Of a stretch of 64,000 bases of DNA, positions 51,753-61,025 are shown in pieces. Position 1 is the stretch's first letter, and every line of letters starts with the position of its first letter. The stretch is from NCBI GenBank assembly GCA_014138645.1, contig JACJIB010000012.1, positions 1 to 64,000 of the forward strand, written 5' to 3'. Under the pieces are notes generated by a model. That model did not search any database. It was given only the letters and a program-made list of their open reading frames with translations, and was not told the DNA's origin. The position numbers were made by a program, and so were the translations under genes. The stretch comes from Methylorubrum thiocyanatum (GTDB lineage Bacteria; Pseudomonadota; Alphaproteobacteria; Rhizobiales; Beijerinckiaceae).

Positions 51753-52532
51753 TCAGTCCTTGCTGCCCGGCTTGCGCTTGTGCGCGGCAGCCTCATTTGA
51801 CCTGCGAAATGACGGCTTTTGAGGAGGGTTAACGTCCGTCGCTGGCGGCACCGTCCCAGGCTTCGGCTGGCTCCAGAACGCGTCGAACGCGTCCTTCATC
51901 GCCTTGACGTTCTGCTCCTGAACCTCGGCTCCGGTCTGGAGCATCTGCTGAATCACCTCCATCGACGCCTTGGTCGCGTCCGGCATCGGCGGAGCCTCGG
52001 CTTTCCGGCGCGGCTCGGGCGGCCGGGTCGCGGGCGCGGGGGAGGGCACCATCTGCGTCGCCGCGGCGCTGAGGCCGTTGAACCAGTCCGTCCAGAACGT
52101 CCCCATCGGATAGGAAGGGGGGGGCGTCTCGGCGGCCGGTGCCGCGGCGGGCGGATTGAGGACCAAGTGAACGATGCCGGCCACGATCATGCCGGCCATG
52201 ATCGGCAGCATCTGCCGGAGTGCCTGCGCTCCGATCCCGCTCGCCGACGATGCCTGCTGAATCACCGTCTGCGCGAGCAGGGGCGAGCCGAACAGCCCCG
52301 TCAGCATGTCCGCGCTGCCCTGCGGCGACGCCTTGCCGGGCTGGGCGAGGCCGAACAGGCGGCCGAAGCCCATCGGGTCGGTTCCGGCGTTACGCATGAG
52401 GCCCATGGACAGCGCCGGCAGCAGAGCCTCCATCGCGCGACGGGTTTGATCCGGCGTGAGGCCGAATTGCTGACCGAAGGCCTGTACGCTCGCGTCGCCC
52501 TGGCTCTGGAGGATGTCGAACATCGTGTACAT
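51753..52532 (-). CDS. DUF937 family protein
   Basis: 259-aa protein. The N-terminal 145 residues match DUF937: MFDILQSQGDASVQAFGQQF, LTPDQTRRAMEALLPALSMG, and IGAQALRQMLPIMAGMIVAG. A Pro/Ala-rich linker and a C-terminal helix (EVIQQMLQTGAEVQEQNVKA) follow, ending in a basic tail. Function is unknown. The ATG at 52532 has GAGG nine bases upstream. It is convergent with the Flp pilin gene. Confidence 0.85.
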   Translation of the reverse strand: MYTMFDILQSQGDASVQAFGQQFGLTPDQTRRAMEALLPALSMGLMRNAGTDPMGFGRLFGLAQPGKASPQGSADMLTGLFGSPLLAQTVIQQASSASGIGAQALRQMLPIMAGMIVAGIVHLVLNPPAAAPAAETPPPSYPMGTFWTDWFNGLSAAATQMVPSPAPATRPPEPRRKAEAPPMPDATKASMEVIQQMLQTGAEVQEQNVKAMKDAFDAFWSQPKPGTVPPATDVNPPQKPSFRRSNEAAAHKRKPGSKD

Positions 52533-52783
52533 GGCCGGGCGCCTCGAAGCAGCAACGGTCCGGATCCCGAACGCATCAGGCCGTGCCATGACAAGGGCGC
52601 ATGGCGTCGACCCATCCCGTCCCGGCTGCGCCGCCGATGATCGCCGCCACGCCCGCCGGAGGCTCGCCGGAACGGCCTCGCCCGCGAGTGTGTCGCAACC
52701 GGGCAGGGCTGACCAGCCGTAAGCCCGATTTCACGCCGATTTCCCTAGGGATTGCAGGACCGCGGCTCGTGCCCGCGGAAATG

Positions 52784-54223
52784 TCAGAGCGACATCCCGC
52801 TGGAGGGCGCCGCCTGCACCGCCTCGGCGGCGGGCGGGTCGACGGCAGCCGTCTCGGCCGGAACGCCGCGTTCCAGCCGGCCCACGGTGCGGAAGGCGAG
52901 GGCGAGGCCCGCCACACCGAAGGCGACGGAGCCGATACCGGTGCCGGCGATCACGCCCTCGGGCCCGTACCACGCGGCGCCCAGCAGGGCGGGCGGCACC
53001 GTGCCGACGGTCGCGCGGCCCCAGTTCAACAGGGTCGAGAGGAACGGAAAGCCGAGATTGTTGAACGAGGCGTTGCCGAGGAACAGGAGCCCGTTGAAGA
53101 ACCAGACCGGCCCGCTCACCAGACAGAAGAAGCCGAACAGGTCGGCGGCTACGCCCTTGAGTTCGAAGGCGCCGGCCAGCGGTCCCCTGGCGAGCGCCAG
53201 CAGCAGCCAGACGAGGAGGACGTAGAGCGCCGTCACCCCGGCTCCGACCCGGAGCACGCCGCGCATCCGGTCGAAGCGGCCCGCGCCCCAGTTCTGGCCG
53301 AGGATCGGGCCGATCGAGCCCGACATCGCGAACAATCCGCAGAACGCGACCGGCGCGAGGCGGTCGATCACCACGTTTCCGGCGATGGCCGCGGGTCCGA
53401 AGCCGGACAGGGCATGCGCCACGAAGGCGCTGGCCACCGACGGCGCGAGGTTCGTCAGCACCGCCGGTAGGGCGATGCGGGCGACGAGCGGCAGGTCGCC
53501 GAGGACCGCCGCGAGCCGGGGCGGTTCGAGCATGCGGTAGCGCCGGACCCCGACCCAGCCGATGGCGACGAAGGTCACGCGGGCGACGCAGACCGCGAGT
53601 GCCGCACCGTCCACCCCGAGACCGAAGCCGAAGATCAGGAGCGGATCGACGAAGATGGTGACGATGCCGCCGCCGAGAGTCACGTACATCGCCTCCCGCG
53701 CCGCGCCGACCGCGCGCAGCAGGCCGGTGAACAGCATGCCGGGTCCGAGCAGCAGGTTCGAGGGCAGGCTGATCCAGAGGTAGCGCTTGGCGACGTCCAA
53801 GGTGTGTCCCTCCGCGCCGATCGCGGAGAGCAGCGGGTCGAGCACGGCGAGCAGGAGGGCGGCCAGAAGCGCGGAGGCGATGGCGCAGTGGACGGTGACC
53901 GAGGTCGCGATCCGCCGCGCCCCGGCCGGGTCGCCTGCGCCGATCGCCCGCGAGACCAGGGCGCCGGCGGCGATCATCAAGCCGATATTGATGGCGATGG
54001 CGAAGAACTGGACGATCGAGGCGAAACCGACGGCGGCGGTGAGTGCCGGGTCTCCGAGCTTCGAGACGTAGAACAGCGACAGGAGATCGACGGCGAAGAT
54101 CGCCATCAGCCCTACGGAACCGGTCGTGCTCATCACCACGACGTGGCGCAGGATCGAGCCCGAGACGAAGCGCGCGGCGCCGTCGTCCCGCCCCGGCTCC
54201 GACGCGGCGCCTGCCTTAGGCAT
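52784..54223 (-). CDS. MATE-family efflux transporter
   Basis: 479-aa exporter with about 12 membrane helices in two similar halves. Typical stretches are VSKLGDPALTAAVGFASIVQ in the first half and GPAAIAGNVVIDRLAPVAFC in the second, plus GPILGQNWGAGRFDRM. MATE proteins export drugs or toxic metabolites with H+ or Na+. A start at 54235 is also open, but the ATG at 54223 has slightly better spacing to GAG. Its start lies within the end of the Kef-type gene, so the two are probably co-transcribed. Confidence 0.9.
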   Translation of the reverse strand: MPKAGAASEPGRDDGAARFVSGSILRHVVVMSTTGSVGLMAIFAVDLLSLFYVSKLGDPALTAAVGFASIVQFFAIAINIGLMIAAGALVSRAIGAGDPAGARRIATSVTVHCAIASALLAALLLAVLDPLLSAIGAEGHTLDVAKRYLWISLPSNLLLGPGMLFTGLLRAVGAAREAMYVTLGGGIVTIFVDPLLIFGFGLGVDGAALAVCVARVTFVAIGWVGVRRYRMLEPPRLAAVLGDLPLVARIALPAVLTNLAPSVASAFVAHALSGFGPAAIAGNVVIDRLAPVAFCGLFAMSGSIGPILGQNWGAGRFDRMRGVLRVGAGVTALYVLLVWLLLALARGPLAGAFELKGVAADLFGFFCLVSGPVWFFNGLLFLGNASFNNLGFPFLSTLLNWGRATVGTVPPALLGAAWYGPEGVIAGTGIGSVAFGVAGLALAFRTVGRLERGVPAETAAVDPPAAEAVQAAPSSGMSL

Positions 54224-56114
54224 TCGGCTCGGCATCCTCGGGTTCGAGGGCGCGGGCGGCCGATTCGTGCGGCTGCGCTTCGATCAGGCCGCGGGTCTCA
54301 GCACTGAGCGCCCGCGACGGACTCTTCGGTGCCGTCAGTGGCTCGGGCCGCAGTTCCGGCGTGCCGCGCAGCCAGCCGGAACCATCCGGCATCGCACCCG
54401 CCTGCTGGAGCACGAGGCGGGCGACGTCCCGCTTGCGCACGTCCTCGACCCGGCGCGCAGCGGCCTCGGCAGGCAGTCCCAGGCTCTCGAGCGTGGCGCG
54501 GCCGAAGCCGAGGGCGGATTCGACGGTCTCGCGGAGCTGGAAATCGACGTCGCGGTTCATCAGCTCGATGGCGTGGGTCCGGTCATAGGCGCGCACGAAG
54601 GTGCGCACGTTCGGGAATTCCTCGTGGACGATGTCGACGATCTTCAGCGCCGCCGGCGCGTCGTCGATGCAGACGCAGATCAGCTCCGCCTTGGCGAGGC
54701 CGGAGGCGCGCAGCACGTCGAGCCGGGTGCCGTCGCCGTAATAGATCCGGAAGCCGAAGCTCGTGGCATTGCGGATCTGCTCGACGTCCTTGTCGATGAC
54801 GGTGATGTTGATTCCTTCCGCCAGCAGCACCTGCGCCAGGATCTGCCCGAAGCGACCGAAGCCCACCACCAGCACGCGGGTATCGCCGGCTTCCTGCGCC
54901 TCGCCGACATCGGAGGGCGGCTCGGCCTCCTTCGGGCGCCGGGCGATCAGCGCGTCGAGGCCCTTGGCGGCGATGGGGCCGACCAGCATCGTCAGGGCGG
55001 CCAGCGCGACGCAGAAGCGAGTCACGTCGGAGGCGAGGATGCGCAGGTCGCCCGCCGCCGGCAGGATGACGAAGGCGAATTCGCCGGCCGGCGCCAGCAC
55101 CGCCGCGCCCCGCAGGGCGTCGAGCCAGGGCGAGCCGAACAGGCGGAACAGACCCGCCACCAGGGCGATCTTCACCGCGATCGCCGCCATGGTCGCGGCG
55201 AGCAGCGCCAGCCAGTGATTCGTGAGCAGGCCGCCGTCGATCGACATGCCGACGCTCATGAAGAACAGGCCGAGCAGCATGCCGCGGAACGGCTCGATAT
55301 CGGCCTCGAGCTGGTGGCGGAAGTTTGATTCGGCCAGCATGACGCCGGCGAGGAAGGCGCCCATGGCCATGGAGAGGCCGGCCTCCTCCATCACCAGGGC
55401 CGTGCCGAGCACGACGAGGAGGGCGGCCGCGGTCATCACCTCGCGCCCGCCCGCCGCCGCCAGCAGGCGGAAGAACGGGTTCAGGCCGTAGCGCCCGACG
55501 AGGACCACGCCTGCCACCGCCACGGCGGCGCGGCCGGTGGAGCGCAGGCCCTCGTCGAGCCAACCGTCCTTGGGCGTCGCGCCGGCCGAGGCCAGCAGCG
55601 GCAGCAACGCCAGGATCGCCACCACCGAGATGTCCTGGAACAGCAGGATCGCGAAGGAGCGCCCGCCATAGGGCGAGCCGAGATCGCCGCGCTCCTCGAG
55701 CAATTGGAGCGCGACCGCCGTGGCCGAGAGGGCGATGGCGATGCCGACGACGCCCGCGGCGGCCGGCGTGAGGCCGTAGGCGAAGGCCGCGCCGGCGATG
55801 ACGAGCGAGCACAGGGCCAACTGAGCGGTGCCGAGCCCGAAGATGTCGCGCCGCATCGAGACGAGCCGCGAGATCTCCAATTCGAGCCCGACGATGAAGA
55901 GCAGCAGCACCACGCCGATCTCGGCGACGCTCGACGCCGTCTCGGGCTCGGCGATCAGCGAGAAGCCGGCCGGACCGATCACCACGCCCGCGACGAGGTA
56001 GCCGAGCACCGCGCTCTGGCCGAGCAGGCGCACGAGCGGCACCCCGATCACCGCCGCCGACAGGAAGGTCAGCACCGGCGGCAGGAAGCTGGCATGGTCC
56101 GTGGCGCTCGCCAT
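54216..56114 (-). CDS. Kef-type K+/H+ antiporter with TrkA-N domain
   Basis: 632-aa CPA2-family antiporter. Twelve or so helices (residues 1-390) include LLLFIVGLELE and the ion-path motif LFQDISVVAIL; a cytoplasmic TrkA-N (RCK) domain follows with the Rossmann motif VLVVGFGRFGQILAQVLL. It ends in a helical C-terminal tail. The KefB/KefC type is gated by glutathione adducts, but the gating residues were not checked. The downstream MATE gene overlaps its 3' end. Confidence 0.92.
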   Translation of the reverse strand: MASATDHASFLPPVLTFLSAAVIGVPLVRLLGQSAVLGYLVAGVVIGPAGFSLIAEPETASSVAEIGVVLLLFIVGLELEISRLVSMRRDIFGLGTAQLALCSLVIAGAAFAYGLTPAAAGVVGIAIALSATAVALQLLEERGDLGSPYGGRSFAILLFQDISVVAILALLPLLASAGATPKDGWLDEGLRSTGRAAVAVAGVVLVGRYGLNPFFRLLAAAGGREVMTAAALLVVLGTALVMEEAGLSMAMGAFLAGVMLAESNFRHQLEADIEPFRGMLLGLFFMSVGMSIDGGLLTNHWLALLAATMAAIAVKIALVAGLFRLFGSPWLDALRGAAVLAPAGEFAFVILPAAGDLRILASDVTRFCVALAALTMLVGPIAAKGLDALIARRPKEAEPPSDVGEAQEAGDTRVLVVGFGRFGQILAQVLLAEGINITVIDKDVEQIRNATSFGFRIYYGDGTRLDVLRASGLAKAELICVCIDDAPAALKIVDIVHEEFPNVRTFVRAYDRTHAIELMNRDVDFQLRETVESALGFGRATLESLGLPAEAAARRVEDVRKRDVARLVLQQAGAMPDGSGWLRGTPELRPEPLTAPKSPSRALSAETRGLIEAQPHESAARALEPEDAEPNA

Positions 56115-56401
56115 GAAAGCCCGTTGCCTCGCTGGTTCTTGAGGGGAGAAGGGCTTCCCCTTAGCCCGCCGGCTCCCGCATCGCGAGGGTGATTCGCGTG
56201 TCGTTCGTCACATAACCTGCCCCGCCGCAGGGGCAGGACTGCCACAGGGGAGGGGATGCAGGCCCCCCGGGCGGATGGCGGGGGTCACGGATCGCGGTGG
56301 GCGTGCTATGTAAAAGGTGACGGACAGGCCCTGGCCTGTCGCGGCTTTCGGGCTGGCCGCTGTTGACAGACCCGGCCACCCCTCTCCACATCCGCCGGAT
56401 C

Positions 56402-57424
56402 ATGAGCGCTGACACCATCAACCTCACCGCTGACCCGAACCGGGTCCCGCAGCCGGCCGTGACGGGCGACAAACCGCCCCTCGAGATCCTGCTCTGCGCC
56501 CCCCGTGGCTTCTGCGCGGGCGTGGTGCGCGCCATCGACGTGGTGGAGCGGGCGCTGGCGATCTACGGGGCGCCGGTCTACGTCCGCCACGAGATCGTCC
56601 ACAACAAGTACGTGGTCGAGACGCTGAAGCGGAAGGGCGCCGTGTTCGTACGCGAACTCGACGAGGTGCCCGATAGCGGTGCGCCCGTCATCTTCTCCGC
56701 CCACGGCGTCGCCAAGACGGTGCCGCAGAACGCGGATGCCCGCGGGCTGACCACCATCGACGCCACCTGCCCGCTGGTGACGAAGGTCCACCGCGAGGCC
56801 GAGATCCACCACAAGCGCGGGCGCCATGTGCTGCTCGTCGGCCATTCCGGCCATCCCGAGGTCGTCGGCACCATGGGCCAGCTGCCCAAGGGCTCGATCA
56901 CCCTGGTCGAGGACATCGAGCAGATCGATGCGCTCAACCCGCCGGCCGATCAGGCGCTCGCCTGGGTGACGCAGACGACCCTGTCGATCGACGACACCAA
57001 GCACATCGTCGAAGCCCTCAAGGCCAAGTTCCCGGCGATCCACGGCCCCCACAAGGACGACATCTGCTACGCGACCACCAACCGCCAGGAAGCGGTCAAG
57101 GAAGTCGCGCCGCGCGTCGACGCGCTGATCGTGGTCGGCTCCTCGAACTCGTCGAACTCGCAGCGCCTGCGCGAGGTCGCCGAGCGCGCCGGTTGCCCGA
57201 TCACCCGCCTCGTCCTGCGGGCGGAAGAGATCGATTGGGACGCGTTCAAGGACGTGCGCCGCCTCGGCCTCACCGCCGGCGCCTCGGCGCCGGAGGTTCT
57301 GGTGGAGGAGATTATCGACGCCTTCGCCGCGCGCTTCGACGTGACGGTGGATCAGGTCTCGGTGACCGTCGAGGACATGTCCTTCCCGCTGCCGCGCGAA
57401 CTGCGCAGCGAAGCCGCCGAGTAG
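56402..57424 (+). CDS. ispH: 4-hydroxy-3-methylbut-2-enyl diphosphate reductase
   Basis: 340-aa iron-sulfur enzyme of the last MEP-pathway step, making IPP and DMAPP. The three cluster cysteines lie in LLCAPRGFCAG, DATCPLVTK and DICYATTNRQ. HEIVHNKYVV and VVGSSNSSNSQRL are the substrate and SSNSxR motifs. The ATG at 56402 is preferred; a TTG at 56363 would add 13 residues. It is followed by thrB, an ispH-thrB order typical of Rhizobiales. Confidence 0.96.
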   Translation: MSADTINLTADPNRVPQPAVTGDKPPLEILLCAPRGFCAGVVRAIDVVERALAIYGAPVYVRHEIVHNKYVVETLKRKGAVFVRELDEVPDSGAPVIFSAHGVAKTVPQNADARGLTTIDATCPLVTKVHREAEIHHKRGRHVLLVGHSGHPEVVGTMGQLPKGSITLVEDIEQIDALNPPADQALAWVTQTTLSIDDTKHIVEALKAKFPAIHGPHKDDICYATTNRQEAVKEVAPRVDALIVVGSSNSSNSQRLREVAERAGCPITRLVLRAEEIDWDAFKDVRRLGLTAGASAPEVLVEEIIDAFAARFDVTVDQVSVTVEDMSFPLPRELRSEAAE

Positions 57425-57471
57425 GTCGGCGGCCCCGCCGGCCTCCGACGCGAGGCTGGCCGAACGACCCC

Positions 57472-57495
57472 AGGGGCGCCCACGGCGCCCCTTTC
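57472..57495 (+). terminator. Terminator between ispH and thrB
   Basis: Perfect 9-bp stem AGGGGCGCC (57472-57480) / GGCGCCCCT (57484-57492), loop CAC, then TT. It separates ispH from thrB, implying a separate thrB promoter or partial read-through. Confidence 0.8.
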
Positions 57496-57522
57496 TCTTG
57501 CGCGAACCCGGCAGCGGCACCC

Positions 57523-58488
57523 GTGGCGGTCTACACCGACGTATCCGACGAGGCGCTGCGCGCCTTCCTGCAGGAATACGAACTCGGCGAATTGCTCTCC
57601 TACAAGGGCATCGCGGAGGGCGTCGAGAACTCGAACTTCTACCTGCACACCAGCACGGGCCACTACATCCTCACCCTCTATGAGAAGCGGGTGAGCGAGG
57701 CGGACCTGCCGTTCTTCATCAAACTGATGGGCCATCTGGCGCGGGCCGGCCTCGCCTGCCCGCAGCCGGTGCGCAACCGTGCCGGCACGGCCCTGGGGCG
57801 TCTCTGCGGCCGTCCGGCGGCCATCGTCACCTTCCTCGAAGGCGTGTCCCTGAGCCGCCCGAATGCGGAACATTGCCGGGCGCTCGGCGCTGCGCTCGCC
57901 GGGCTTCACGCGGCGGGCCGCGACTTCCCCATGGTGCGCGAGAACAACCTGTCGGTGGGGGCGTGGCGCCCGCTCTTCGCGCAGGCCGAGGCGCAGGCCG
58001 ACACGGTGGCCCCCGGGCTCGCCGCCCGCACCCGCGCCGATCTCGATATCCTGGAGGGGGCCTGGCCGAAGGACCTGCCGGGCGGCGTCATCCACGCCGA
58101 CCTCTTCACCGACAACGTGTTCTTCATCGGCGACGCGGTGTCGGGCCTGATCGACTTCTACTTCGCCTGCACCGACGCCTTCGCCTACGATCTGGCGATC
58201 AGCCTCAATGCGTGGTGCTTCGATGCGGACGGCACCTTCCACCGCGACAAGGCCGGCGCGATGCTCGCGGGCTACGATGCGGTTCGGACGCTGGAACCTG
58301 CCGAGATCGCGGCGATCCCCGTGCTGGCGCGCGGCGCGGCCATGCGCTTCATGCTGACCCGCCTCGTCGACTGGCTCAACGTGCCGCCGGGCGCCCTGGT
58401 GCAGCCGAAGGACCCGCTGGAATACGACCGCCGGCTCGCCTTCCACCGCACCGCCGCGGATGCGCGGGATTACGGCTGGGAAGGATAG
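57523..58488 (+). CDS. thrB: Homoserine kinase (APH-fold ThrB)
   Basis: 321-aa enzyme that phosphorylates homoserine in threonine synthesis, of the aminoglycoside-phosphotransferase-like type used in alphaproteobacteria rather than the GHMP type. VYTDVSDEALRAFLQEYELG is the standard N-terminus. The catalytic loop is GVIHADLFTDNVFF and the metal-binding Asp is in GLIDFYFACTDAFAYDL. Start GTG at 57523 with a weak ribosome-binding site. It is convergent with the peroxiredoxin gene. Confidence 0.94.
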   Translation: MAVYTDVSDEALRAFLQEYELGELLSYKGIAEGVENSNFYLHTSTGHYILTLYEKRVSEADLPFFIKLMGHLARAGLACPQPVRNRAGTALGRLCGRPAAIVTFLEGVSLSRPNAEHCRALGAALAGLHAAGRDFPMVRENNLSVGAWRPLFAQAEAQADTVAPGLAARTRADLDILEGAWPKDLPGGVIHADLFTDNVFFIGDAVSGLIDFYFACTDAFAYDLAISLNAWCFDADGTFHRDKAGAMLAGYDAVRTLEPAEIAAIPVLARGAAMRFMLTRLVDWLNVPPGALVQPKDPLEYDRRLAFHRTAADARDYGWEG

Positions 58489-58496
58489 GAATCGAA

Positions 58497-58518
58497 CCCT
58501 CCCCCGGCGGGGGGAGGG
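58497..58518. terminator. Bidirectional hairpin between thrB and peroxiredoxin genes
   Basis: 9-bp stem CCCTCCCCC (58497-58505) / GGGGGAGGG (58510-58518), lying between convergent stops at 58488 and 58534. Confidence 0.65.
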
Positions 58519-58533
58519 CTCGGGTCGGATGGA

Positions 58534-59016
58534 TCAGAGCACCTTCAGCAGGGCTTCGGCACCCGAGACCTCGGCCTTGGACGGGGTGTCCTCGACGTTG
58601 AGGATGCGTACCACGCCGTCCTCGACCACCATCGCGTAGCGCTGCGAGCGCGGGCCGAGGCCGAAGCCCGAACCGTCCATCTCGAGCCCGATTGCCTTGG
58701 CGAACTCGGCATTGCCGTCGGCCAGGAACTCGATGCCCTCGGCGCCGCTCTGCTGCTGCCACGCGTTGAGCACGAAGATGTCGTTGACCGAGGTCACGGC
58801 GATGGCGTCGATGCCGCGGGCCAGGATCTCCTCGCGCTTGGCGACGAAGCCCGGCAGGTGGTTGCGGTGGCAGGCCGGCGTGAAGGCGCCGGGCACACCG
58901 ACGAGAACGACGCGCCGTCCCTTGAACACGTCGTCGGTGGTCTTGGCCTGCGGACCGTCCGGCCCATTCACCCGGAAGGTGGCCTGGGGCAGGTGATCGC
59001 CAACCTGAATCGTCAT
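58534..59016 (-). CDS. Peroxiredoxin (Prx5 / glutaredoxin-dependent type)
   Basis: 160-aa cytosolic peroxidase that reduces H2O2 and alkyl hydroperoxides. The peroxidatic Cys is C49 in VPGAFTPACHRNHLPGF, a Prx5-type motif; the active-site Arg is in the GPRSQRYAMV stretch. No glutaredoxin domain is fused. The ATG at 59016 has GAGGAG seven bases upstream. Its place after thrB is conserved in Rhizobiales. Confidence 0.93.
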   Translation of the reverse strand: MTIQVGDHLPQATFRVNGPDGPQAKTTDDVFKGRRVVLVGVPGAFTPACHRNHLPGFVAKREEILARGIDAIAVTSVNDIFVLNAWQQQSGAEGIEFLADGNAEFAKAIGLEMDGSGFGLGPRSQRYAMVVEDGVVRILNVEDTPSKAEVSGAEALLKVL

Positions 59017-59104
59017 CCGCACACTCCTCGGCAAAAGCCACGAACCGTTAGACGCGCTTGGCGCACCTGTCGAGGCACGGCCGGCCCGCCGGCGCGTTTG
59101 CCTT

Positions 59105-59749
59105 ATGGATCAATGGCAGCCACCGCATTACGATAGTCCGATGCTGAGCCCCGACCCCGCGCGCAAAGACCCGGCCTATCTCGACGGCCAATTCCTCGTG
59201 GCCATGCCGGGGATCGGCGACGAGCGATTCGCGCGCGCGGTGATCTATCTCTGCGCCCACTCGGCGGATGGGGCGATGGGCATCATCGTCAACAAGCCGG
59301 TTGCGGATCTCAGCATGCCGGATCTGCTGATCCAGCTCGACATCGCCAGCGAATCCGACGCGATCCGCCTGCGCGAGCAGGTCGGCCACATGCCGGTGCT
59401 GATGGGCGGGCCGGTCGATGCCAAGCGCGGCTTCGTACTGCACACCGCCGACTTCCACATCGACCAATCGACGCTGCAGATCGACGAGGGCGTGTGCCTC
59501 ACGGCGACGGTGGAGATCCTGCGCGCCATCGCCGATGGGCGCGGACCCTCGAATGCGGTGCTGGCGCTCGGCTATGCCGGCTGGCAGGCAGGCCAGCTCG
59601 AGAACGAGATCCTGGCCAACGGCTGGCTCAACTGCCCGGCCGATCCCGACCTGATCTTCGATCCGGGACTCGGCACCAAGTACGATCAGGTGCTCCGGGC
59701 GATCGGCATCGATCCCGCCATGCTCTCGGCGGACGCGGGACGGGCCTGA
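59105..59749 (+). CDS. YqgE/AlgH family (UPF0301) protein
   Basis: 214-aa protein. FLVAMPGIGDERFARAVIYL, GAMGIIVNKPVADLSM, MGGPVDAKRGFVLH and LALGYAGWQAGQLENEI are the family signatures. The family is soluble; role is poorly defined (AlgH affects alginate regulation in Pseudomonas). The first ATG lacks a ribosome-binding site; the next in-frame ATG at 59141 gives 202 aa and is equally possible. Confidence 0.93.
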   Translation: MDQWQPPHYDSPMLSPDPARKDPAYLDGQFLVAMPGIGDERFARAVIYLCAHSADGAMGIIVNKPVADLSMPDLLIQLDIASESDAIRLREQVGHMPVLMGGPVDAKRGFVLHTADFHIDQSTLQIDEGVCLTATVEILRAIADGRGPSNAVLALGYAGWQAGQLENEILANGWLNCPADPDLIFDPGLGTKYDQVLRAIGIDPAMLSADAGRA

Positions 59750-59786
59750 CGCGCAGGCCCGTTGCCTGTTTCATGCGAGAACGGCC

Positions 59787-60851
59787 TCACACCCGTCCAT
59801 GCACGAGATCGTGGATGAAGCCGAGCTTCGCCACCACCGGCGGAGCGAGCACGAAGGGATAGAGGTCGCCCTCGCCCATAGCCCGGCTGACACTGTTCAT
59901 GGCGAAGACGAAGGGCAGCCACGCATCGATGATCTGCTCGATGCTGTCAGCCTGGTAGGGGTCGAAGTCGACATGCGTGGCCAGATCGCCCTCGACATCG
60001 GCCTTGGGCTTCACCTGCAGGCCGAAGGCGCTCGCCATCTCCAGGGTATCGACGATGTGGAGATAATGCGCCCAGGTCTCGGCAAAATCCTCCCAGGGGT
60101 GGGTGGTGGCGTAGGCTGAGACGAAGGTCTCCTGCCAGTTCGGCGGCGGACCCTGGTCGTAGTGGCGCTGGAGCGCGGCGCCGTAATCCTGCGAATCGTC
60201 GCCGAACACGGCCCGGCACGGCTCGAGCTTGCCGGCGTCGCGCACGAGGATGTCCCAGTAATGGTGACCGACCTCGTGACGGAAATGGCCGAGCAGCGTC
60301 CGGTAGGGCTCGCCCATGGCGGTGCGGCGCTTCTCACGCTCGGCCGGGTCGGCCTCGACGAGGGCGATCGTGATGACGCCGTTCTCGTGGCCGGTCATCA
60401 CCTTGGGACCGCTCGCATCCGGCGGATCGGCCAGGAAGTTGAAGATCAGGCCGTGCTCGGCATCCTCGGCACGGGTCTTCAGCGGCAGGTTCCAGCGCAG
60501 CAGGGTGTAGAACAGCCGGTGCTTGGCGTGTTCCATCTCCCGCCAGCGCTCCAGATTCACCTCGTCGCTGACGTCCGGCACGATGCCGTTGTGGCGGCAG
60601 GCGAGGCAGAAGGCGTCGGTGGTGCCCGGTGGCACCATCCAGTTGCAGGTGTCGTGCGCCGCGTTGGTGCAGAGGAAGCTCGGTCGCTCCGGCGCGGCCA
60701 GCGGCATCCAGGCGTTGTTCTCGCCGGTAGGCTCGAGAGCCGAGATGCGGCCGAGCTGCGGCAGGTAGGCGAGCCGATGGCCGCAGCGCCCGCAGGAGCG
60801 ATTCTCGAAATAGAGGACGTTGTCGCAGGATTGGCAGCGGAAGAGTTTCAT
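59787..60851 (-). CDS. Putative zinc-binding metallopeptidase with N-terminal zinc ribbon
   Basis: 354-aa soluble protein. The N-terminus holds one zinc-ribbon-like Cys set (C6, C9, C20, C23), with further pairs CTNAAHDTC and CLAC (residues 61-85). The HExxH motif HEVGHHYWD (H192, E193, H196) and the downstream FAETWAHYLHI motif (third ligand candidate) suggest a gluzincin-like peptidase. This matches the family of uncharacterised 'zinc-ribbon and putative peptidase' proteins. No signal peptide, so cytosolic. Substrate is unknown. Confidence 0.85.
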   Translation of the reverse strand: MKLFRCQSCDNVLYFENRSCGRCGHRLAYLPQLGRISALEPTGENNAWMPLAAPERPSFLCTNAAHDTCNWMVPPGTTDAFCLACRHNGIVPDVSDEVNLERWREMEHAKHRLFYTLLRWNLPLKTRAEDAEHGLIFNFLADPPDASGPKVMTGHENGVITIALVEADPAEREKRRTAMGEPYRTLLGHFRHEVGHHYWDILVRDAGKLEPCRAVFGDDSQDYGAALQRHYDQGPPPNWQETFVSAYATTHPWEDFAETWAHYLHIVDTLEMASAFGLQVKPKADVEGDLATHVDFDPYQADSIEQIIDAWLPFVFAMNSVSRAMGEGDLYPFVLAPPVVAKLGFIHDLVHGRV

Positions 60852-61025
60852 CGGCTCACGGGACGTTGACGCCCCGTGCGGGGTCCGGCGGTGGGGCCGG
60901 ATCAGGGCGCGGGACGCGCCGGGCTCGGGGCCCGGAGGCGGCGGGGATCGCGGCCAACCAAGCCGCGAACCCGCTCACCGTTCCGTGAGAGGAGAGATTT
61001 TTCTTCGTCGGTTTCCGCAGGCTGA